DNA of 10,045 nt from positions 9,240 through 19,284 of the forward strand of contig JALHHV010000045.1 in NCBI GenBank assembly GCA_022837365.1, written 5' to 3'. The DNA is from Desulfovibrio sp. GTDB taxonomy: Bacteria; Desulfobacterota; Desulfovibrionia; Desulfovibrionales; Desulfovibrionaceae. Position 1 is the first letter of the stretch. Every line of letters starts with the position of its first letter. The translations under genes and the position numbers were made by a program. The notes under the pieces are model-generated. The model did not search any database and was not told the DNA's origin. It was given only the letters and a program-made list of their open reading frames with translations. This document shows positions 6,473-10,045 of this stretch, one piece after another.

Positions 6473-7525
6473 ATGGAATGGCTCTATATCCTCATGCCCA
6501 TCGCGGGCGTTAAGATCTTCTGGCCCGGCCTGATCATTCTCGGCGTGGGCGTCGGCATCATCGGCGGCTTCTTCGGCATGGGCGGCGCGTGGATGGTGAC
6601 CCCCGGCCTGAACATCCTCGGCTTCCCCATGGCCTTCGCCATCGGGACGGACATCGCCCACATGGCGGGCAAGTCGCTCATCTCCACCATGCGCCACGGC
6701 AAGTTCGGCAACGTGGACTACAAGCTGGGGATGATCATGCTGGTGGGCACCGTCGTGGGCTTCGAAGTGGGGGCCCAGATGGTCATGTGGCTCGAGCGCG
6801 TGGGCAACGTCGAAAAGGTCGTGCGCTGGATCTACATCGCCCTGCTGACCCTGATCGCGTGGATGGTCTTCCACGACGTGGCCAAGCGCCGCGAGAAGGA
6901 ACGCCAGGCCGCCGCGCGCGGTGAAAAGCTGGAAGCCGGGGCCACCGGCGTGGAATGGCACAAGGCCCTGCACAAGATCAAGATTCCCCCCATGGTGCAC
7001 CTGCACGAAGCCGGCATCTACTGCTCCGCGTGGCTGCCCATCATCGTCAGCTTCGCCACCGGCTGGCTGGCGGGCATCCTGGGCATCGGCGGCGGTCTCA
7101 TCCGCATGCCCGCCCTGATCTACCTCATCGGCTGCCCGACCCACGTGGCCGTCGGCACCGACCTGTTCGAAGTCATGATCTCCGGCCTGTACGGCGCCGC
7201 CACCTACACCTACAAGGGCCGCACCGAACTGGTGGCCGCCATGATCATGCTGGTGGGCGCCTCCGTGGGCGCGCAGGTGGGCGCGGTCGCCACCAAGTAC
7301 ATCAAGGGTTACGGCATCCGCATCGCCTTCGGCCTCGCCGTGGTCGGCTGCGCCATCTCCATCCTGATGAAGCTCGTGCAGCCCTGGCTTCCCCAGTTCA
7401 GGAGCGCGCTGGACACCGCCGCCACCGTGCTGGTGCTGGGCCTGGTGTCCTGCATGTCGCTGTACATCTTCATCCGCATGATCCAGGGCGTGAAGATGGA
7501 ACTGGCCCGCAAGAAGGCCGCCTAG
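6473..7525 (+). CDS. TauE/SafE (TSUP, DUF81) family anion permease
   Basis: The product is 350 aa, an inner-membrane protein with about eight or more TM segments. The family's two internal repeats are visible: GIIGGFFGMGGAWMVTP with AIGTDIAHMAGKS (28-67), and GILGIGGGLIRMPAL with AVGTDLFEVMISG (201-238). A charged cytoplasmic loop with RREKERQAAARGEK lies between the halves (about 136-172). Family members export sulfite or sulfoacetate or move other sulfur anions and organosulfonates, and DUF81 proteins have been proposed among sulfate transporter candidates of sulfate reducers; the substrate here cannot be read from the sequence. AAGGAG lies 7 nt before the ATG. It sits between the 97-aa membrane protein and a lipoprotein, so it is the likely transport core of the operon. 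The fold assignment is firm; transport direction and substrate are open. Confidence 0.9.
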   Translation: MEWLYILMPIAGVKIFWPGLIILGVGVGIIGGFFGMGGAWMVTPGLNILGFPMAFAIGTDIAHMAGKSLISTMRHGKFGNVDYKLGMIMLVGTVVGFEVGAQMVMWLERVGNVEKVVRWIYIALLTLIAWMVFHDVAKRREKERQAAARGEKLEAGATGVEWHKALHKIKIPPMVHLHEAGIYCSAWLPIIVSFATGWLAGILGIGGGLIRMPALIYLIGCPTHVAVGTDLFEVMISGLYGAATYTYKGRTELVAAMIMLVGASVGAQVGAVATKYIKGYGIRIAFGLAVVGCAISILMKLVQPWLPQFRSALDTAATVLVLGLVSCMSLYIFIRMIQGVKMELARKKAA

Positions 7526-7556
7526 CCGCGCCGCGCACGAGAGAAGGAGAAAACAT

Positions 7557-8162
7557 ATGAGACGCTTTCTGCTGATGCTGCTCGTCGTGGCGCTGCCCCT
7601 CGGCCTCGTGGGCTGCGGTGAATACGGCAAGGTGGACCAGGGCCGGGTGATCGCATACGACAAGAACGCGAAAACCGTCACCCTGATCCAGGACAAGGCC
7701 ATGGAGCCGCTGAACCCGGACTACTCCATCCTGCCCCCCCACACCTACAAGCTGCCCACCGACCCCGCCGAAATGGGCCCCGAGCCCAGGGCCGGGCAGC
7801 GCATGAAGCTGGACACCAAGGCCAACGTCATCCGCATCTTCAACACCAAGACCCAGGCGTTCGAAGACATCGCGTTCAAGATGGTGGACCTGCAGGAGAA
7901 CATCGACCGCAACCATCCGCTGGTGTACGACAAGGCCACGGAATCCGCGAAGAAGTTCCCCATGGTGGACCGCGACAAGAAGACCGTGACCATCTACTCG
8001 GGCCGCCAGAAGATGCTGTGCACCATCTCGATGCCTGACGAATACTTCGCCCTGCCCGATTCCACCTGGGATGCCGGCGACGAAGTGCGCGTGTACTACA
8101 AGGCCGAGGGCGTGTCCCTGCGCTTCATGAACATCTCCAGGACCGACATCTTCAAGAAGTAG
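7557..8162 (+). CDS. Lipoprotein of unknown function (201 aa)
   Basis: MRRFLLMLLVVALPLGLVGC is a lipoprotein signal peptide with lipobox LVGC and the lipidated Cys at residue 20; Gly follows at +2, so an Asp-type inner-membrane retention signal is absent and outer-membrane placement is possible. The mature part is beta-rich, with two similar strand pairs: GRVIAYDKNAKTVTLIQD (29-46) and DRDKKTVTIYSG (138-149), followed by an acidic stretch and a final WDAGDEVRVYY strand. This suggests two related small beta domains. AAGGAG lies 7 nt before the ATG, and the gene starts 31 nt after the permease. It may be a substrate-binding or envelope partner of the permease, by position only. I recall a similar Desulfovibrio-restricted DUF family but cannot confirm it. 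Confidence 0.87.
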   Translation: MRRFLLMLLVVALPLGLVGCGEYGKVDQGRVIAYDKNAKTVTLIQDKAMEPLNPDYSILPPHTYKLPTDPAEMGPEPRAGQRMKLDTKANVIRIFNTKTQAFEDIAFKMVDLQENIDRNHPLVYDKATESAKKFPMVDRDKKTVTIYSGRQKMLCTISMPDEYFALPDSTWDAGDEVRVYYKAEGVSLRFMNISRTDIFKK

Positions 8163-8171
8163 ACAGACGGC

Positions 8172-8239
8172 GGCGGGGCCGGCCCCCTTCCGCCCCGCCA
8201 TGCCCCGTATACGGCCTGGCGGGCCGGAACGGGCGGAAG
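8172..8239 (+). other. Structured intercistronic segment (overlapping inverted repeats)
   Basis: The 109-nt gap between the lipoprotein and the 74-aa gene is the longest inside the operon and can fold in two competing ways. GGCGGGGC (8172-8179) pairs with GCCCCGCC (8192-8199), 8 bp. Alternatively CTTCCGCCC (8187-8195) pairs perfectly with GGGCGGAAG (8231-8239), 9 bp. The palindromes GGGGCCGGCCCC (8175-8186) and CCGTATACGG (8205-8214) lie within. No T-tract follows, so it is not a clear terminator. It could be an mRNA processing or stability element that sets different levels for upstream and downstream genes. Confidence 0.45.
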
Positions 8240-8271
8240 AAGCCCGAGGACAACAGACAAGGAGCGACACC

Positions 8272-8496
8272 GTGGAAGACCAGATGGATTTCGCAACCAC
8301 CGTGGCCCACAAGCTGCTGGTGCTGACCATGAACCTGCTGGCCATCGCGGCGGTGTGCGCGGGCATGTACCGCGCCTCGTTCGTGCCGGACGAATTCACC
8401 CCGGTGTTCTTCAAGACCTTCTTCGCGGTGCTGGGGCCGTCGCTGGTGCTGGGCTGGTGCGCCAAGCGCTGGCTGCGCGCCAGGGGCCGCGCGTGA
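8272..8496 (+). CDS. Small two-TM inner-membrane protein (74 aa)
   Basis: The start is taken as GTG because AAGGAG lies 7 nt upstream of it; a later in-frame ATG four codons on is poorly spaced, and the frame upstream of the GTG runs through the structured gap. The protein has TM segments at about 14-33 (LLVLTMNLLAIAAVCAGMY) and 47-65 (FFKTFFAVLGPSLVLGW), joined by a short polar loop with RASFVPDEFTP, and a basic tail KRWLRARGRA that would be cytoplasmic by the positive-inside rule. Its stop overlaps the GTG start of the next gene by 4 nt (GTGA), so the two are translationally coupled and may form one complex. No recognised family. Confidence 0.72.
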   Translation: MEDQMDFATTVAHKLLVLTMNLLAIAAVCAGMYRASFVPDEFTPVFFKTFFAVLGPSLVLGWCAKRWLRARGRA

Positions 8497-9329
8497 CCAG
8501 ATCGGTGCATCTGGCGCGCCTGCACCGGCGTTCCGGGCGGGTGGCGCTGCTGCTTCTGCTGGTCTGCGCGCTCAGCCTGGTGGACGGGCTGGTGGGCAGG
8601 ATGCAGCAGGGCTTCAACCGCACCGACGCGCTGCCCGGCGGCGAATACCCGGTCAGCGGGCCGCTGCCGCCCCAGACCGAAACCATCGAGGACATGGTCA
8701 TCGAGGGCGGCACCGACGACAGGCAGGTGCGCCTCGTTCCCTACGAAATCTATTCCGGCTACTGGCTGGGCGGAAAGATGTGGCGCGGCGCCATCAAGGT
8801 GGGGACCAGCCCCGCCTCCGGCGAATACGTCATCCGCGTGCATGACAAGTACGGCGAAAAGCAGAACCCCACGCTGATCTTCGCGGTGGTGGTCTGGCCC
8901 GACGAGGCCACCATGAAGGCCAACTCTCCGGAACGGCTCACCCGCTGGTTCGGTGTCAGCGCCTTCAGCCTGTCCGTGCTGGTGCTGCCCTTCGCCCTGC
9001 TGGCGGGCTTCGGCAACTTCATGCTGGGCCGGGCCTGGAGCCGGGCGCTGCTGGCCGAGCGCAGCGCCGAGATCTACAAGCTGCTGCCCGCGCCGGACGG
9101 CGGCGGCAAGGACGTCACCTTCGGCCTTGGCGTGCAGCACGGGGCCAGCCCCGGCATGCGCTGCCGCATCAGCCGCCCGGACGGCACCCCCGTGGGCGAG
9201 GCGCGGGTGGTGGAATGCACGGCGCGCGATTGCGTGGCCCGCATACCGCATGGCCTGAACGTGCAGCCCGGCGACGTGGTGACCCTGCCCGACATGGTGG
9301 CCGGGCCGGCGGAAACGCGCCGCGCCTGA
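8493..9329 (+). CDS. Two-TM membrane protein with periplasmic and cytoplasmic domains (278 aa)
   Basis: The start is GTG in a GTGA overlap with the previous stop, with AGGGG 6 nt upstream; the frame remains open further upstream inside the previous gene, but that would be out-of-frame reading of real coding sequence. TM1 is at about 17-34 after a basic N-terminus. Residues about 36-152 form a periplasmic domain containing YEIYSGYWLGGKMWRG and GEYVIRVHDKYGEK. TM2 is at about 154-177. The cytoplasmic tail contains a beta-rich module (about 207-266; GLGVQHGASPGMRCRI through PGDVVTLP) reminiscent of small SH3-like or hydrolase-adaptor barrels. The layout, a periplasmic module linked through the membrane to a cytoplasmic module and followed by a receiver gene, would suit signal transfer or complex assembly, but no known family is recognised. 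Confidence 0.8.
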   Translation: MTRSVHLARLHRRSGRVALLLLLVCALSLVDGLVGRMQQGFNRTDALPGGEYPVSGPLPPQTETIEDMVIEGGTDDRQVRLVPYEIYSGYWLGGKMWRGAIKVGTSPASGEYVIRVHDKYGEKQNPTLIFAVVVWPDEATMKANSPERLTRWFGVSAFSLSVLVLPFALLAGFGNFMLGRAWSRALLAERSAEIYKLLPAPDGGGKDVTFGLGVQHGASPGMRCRISRPDGTPVGEARVVECTARDCVARIPHGLNVQPGDVVTLPDMVAGPAETRRA

Positions 9330-9368
9330 CGGGTGGGCCAGACGGGCCAGGTGGACAGGAGGGGGAAC

Positions 9369-9791
9369 ATGGACTGCCCGGAATTGCTGAAAAGCTGCCG
9401 CATCCTGCTGGTGGACGACGAGGACGGCTTTCGTGACGCGCTGCTGCGCCGCATGCGCAAGCGCGGGGTGACCATGGAGGGCGTGGCCAGCGGCCGGGCC
9501 GCACTGGAATGGCTGGCCCGCGAAACGGTGGACGTGGTGATCCTGGACATCCAGTTGGGGGACATGGACGGCCGCGACGTGCTGCGCGAGATCCGCAAGG
9601 CCGGCGGCGAAGACCCGGCGGTGATCATCCTGAGCGGGCACGCCTACACGGATATCGCCCTGGACGCCATGCGGGCCGGGGCCAGCGACTATCTGCTCAA
9701 ACCCTGCCCGGTGGAGGAATTGCTGGAGCGCATCGAGACCGCGTTCGAGCAGGTGCTTGCTGGAGCGCCGCGCGGCGCAATGAGGGCCTAA
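9369..9791 (+). CDS. Single-domain response regulator (receiver only, 140 aa)
   Basis: A CheY-like receiver with all key residues: acidic pair D16/D17 in ILLVDDED, phospho-acceptor D60 in VVILDIQLGDMDG, the Thr/Ser switch S89 in VIILSGHA, and K111 in YLLKPCP. The chain ends about 25 residues after the last receiver helix region, so there is no output domain. The ATG is preceded by AGGAGG at 6-nt spacing; an earlier in-frame GTG at 9333 lacks such a site. It follows the 278-aa protein gene by 39 nt and is the last gene of the operon. No histidine kinase is encoded in the window, so its phosphodonor must lie elsewhere. It could act on a partner protein, for example the neighbouring membrane protein, or in a phosphorelay; this is inference. 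Confidence 0.92.
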   Translation: MDCPELLKSCRILLVDDEDGFRDALLRRMRKRGVTMEGVASGRAALEWLARETVDVVILDIQLGDMDGRDVLREIRKAGGEDPAVIILSGHAYTDIALDAMRAGASDYLLKPCPVEELLERIETAFEQVLAGAPRGAMRA

Positions 9792-9846
9792 ATTGTCTTT
9801 TCGCCCGTTGGCTTCGTCAAACTTCACCTGCCATAGCTTTGCTGTC

Positions 9847-9885
9847 CTTATCCGTAAGGTTCGCAAGCTCACCTAACGGCTAAGG
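9847..9885. repeat. Hairpin repeat, copy 1
   Basis: CCTTA-T-CCGTAAGGTTCGC, a two-base loop, then GCTCACCTAACGG-C-TAAGG. The arms pair imperfectly (about 15 of 19 positions). It is preceded by GCTTTGCTGTC, a degenerate form of the leader found before copies 2 and 3. Copy 1 of a REP-like family. Confidence 0.7.
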
Positions 9886-9922
9886 CTCGGTCGAATACGA
9901 TAAGAGTACGCTCTGCGGTCGC

Positions 9923-9957
9923 CAGCCGTAAGGTTCGCTTCGCTCACCTAACGGCTG
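9923..9957. repeat. Hairpin repeat, copy 2
   Basis: CAGCCGTAAGGTTCGC, a three-base loop TTC, then GCTCACCTAACGGCTG. The inner arms are the same as in copy 1; the outer pairs differ. It is preceded by the 12-bp direct repeat CGCTCTGCGGTC (9909-9920), which recurs exactly before copy 3. Confidence 0.7.
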
Positions 9958-9971
9958 CCGCGCTCTGCGGT

Positions 9972-10016
9972 CCTCATCCGTAAGACTCGCGCTGCGCGCT
10001 CGCCTAACGGCTGAGG
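9972..10016. repeat. Hairpin repeat, copy 3
   Basis: CCTCA-T-CCGTAAGACTCGC, a loop of seven bases, then GCTCGCCTAACGG-C-TGAGG. Relative to copy 1, two base pairs change on both sides: T-A becomes C-G in the outer stem (CCTTA/TAAGG to CCTCA/TGAGG) and T-A becomes C-G in the inner stem (GGTTCGC/GCTCACC to GACTCGC/GCTCGCC). It is preceded by the exact 12-bp repeat CGCTCTGCGGTC at 9961-9972. Confidence 0.7.
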
Positions 10017-10045
10017 CACTCCCTCATGGCAGGCTCGTTTTCCTT

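Larger units (their letters stand above)
9819..10040. repeat. Long inverted repeat enclosing the hairpin cluster
   Basis: AAAC-N4-CCTGCCAT (9819-9834) is matched in inverted orientation by ATGGCAGG-N3-GTTT (10026-10040). The 8-bp core is exact. The two arms bracket all three hairpins, so the 222-nt block could fold as a closed multibranch structure or be a small non-autonomous mobile element with terminal inverted repeats. Target-site duplications cannot be judged because the window ends 5 nt later. Confidence 0.45.

Noticed and set aside
7470..9872. 800-codon open frame on the minus strand
   Set aside because: It lies opposite five well-supported plus-strand genes, is His/Gln/Gly-rich as expected for an antisense frame in high-GC DNA, and has no recognisable domain.
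9836..10016. CRISPR array
   Set aside because: Only three units, with palindromic, diverged repeats, uneven spacing and no uniform spacers; no cas gene in the window.

Overview
High-GC window with the gene content and codon use of a sulfate-reducing deltaproteobacterium of the Desulfovibrio/Nitratidesulfovibrio type. From memory only (no search was possible), the gene order resembles the DVU0145-DVU0152 neighbourhood of Desulfovibrio vulgaris Hildenborough: PEP-synthase-related protein, HAMP/sigma-54 regulator, small membrane protein, TauE-like permease, lipoprotein, two hypothetical membrane proteins and a response regulator. The window holds two divergent transcription units around one control region of about 620 bp, followed by a cluster of hairpin repeats at the right edge.

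Left unit (minus strand, 5527 to 38). A membrane-anchored sigma-54 activator (extracytoplasmic sensor, HAMP, AAA+) is followed 3 nt later by a PEP-synthase-like phosphotransferase whose ribosome binding site lies inside the regulator's last codons. Both proteins are unusual. The regulator has GAFSEA where GAFTGA is expected and a C-terminal winged-helix-like domain on a long Gly/Pro linker instead of a Fis-type helix-turn-helix. The PEP-synthase-like protein keeps the ATP-grasp and phosphohistidine domains but has an unrecognised domain in place of the PEP/pyruvate TIM barrel.

Control region (5528-6150). It contains a near-consensus sigma-54 promoter (-24/-12, 5955-5970) reading right, an AT-rich upstream stretch with clustered TTGC/GCAA elements suitable for activator binding, a possible sigma-70 -10 box reading left, and a perfect 8-bp inverted repeat in the regulator's leader.

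Right unit (plus strand, 6151 to 9791). Six tightly spaced genes, each with a good Shine-Dalgarno sequence, encode a 97-aa exported/membrane protein, a TauE/SafE (TSUP, DUF81) anion permease, a lipoprotein, a 74-aa two-TM protein, a 278-aa two-TM protein with periplasmic and cytoplasmic domains, and a stand-alone receiver. The simplest reading is an envelope-associated anion (sulfur oxyanion or organosulfonate) transport or stress system, switched on by the membrane sigma-54 activator in response to an external signal. The ligand, the transported anion and the kinase for the receiver are not identifiable here.

Right edge (9792-10045). Three imperfect hairpins of one repeat family, two with compensatory base changes, lie within a longer inverted repeat. 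This is either a REP/MITE-like element or a structured RNA 3' end.
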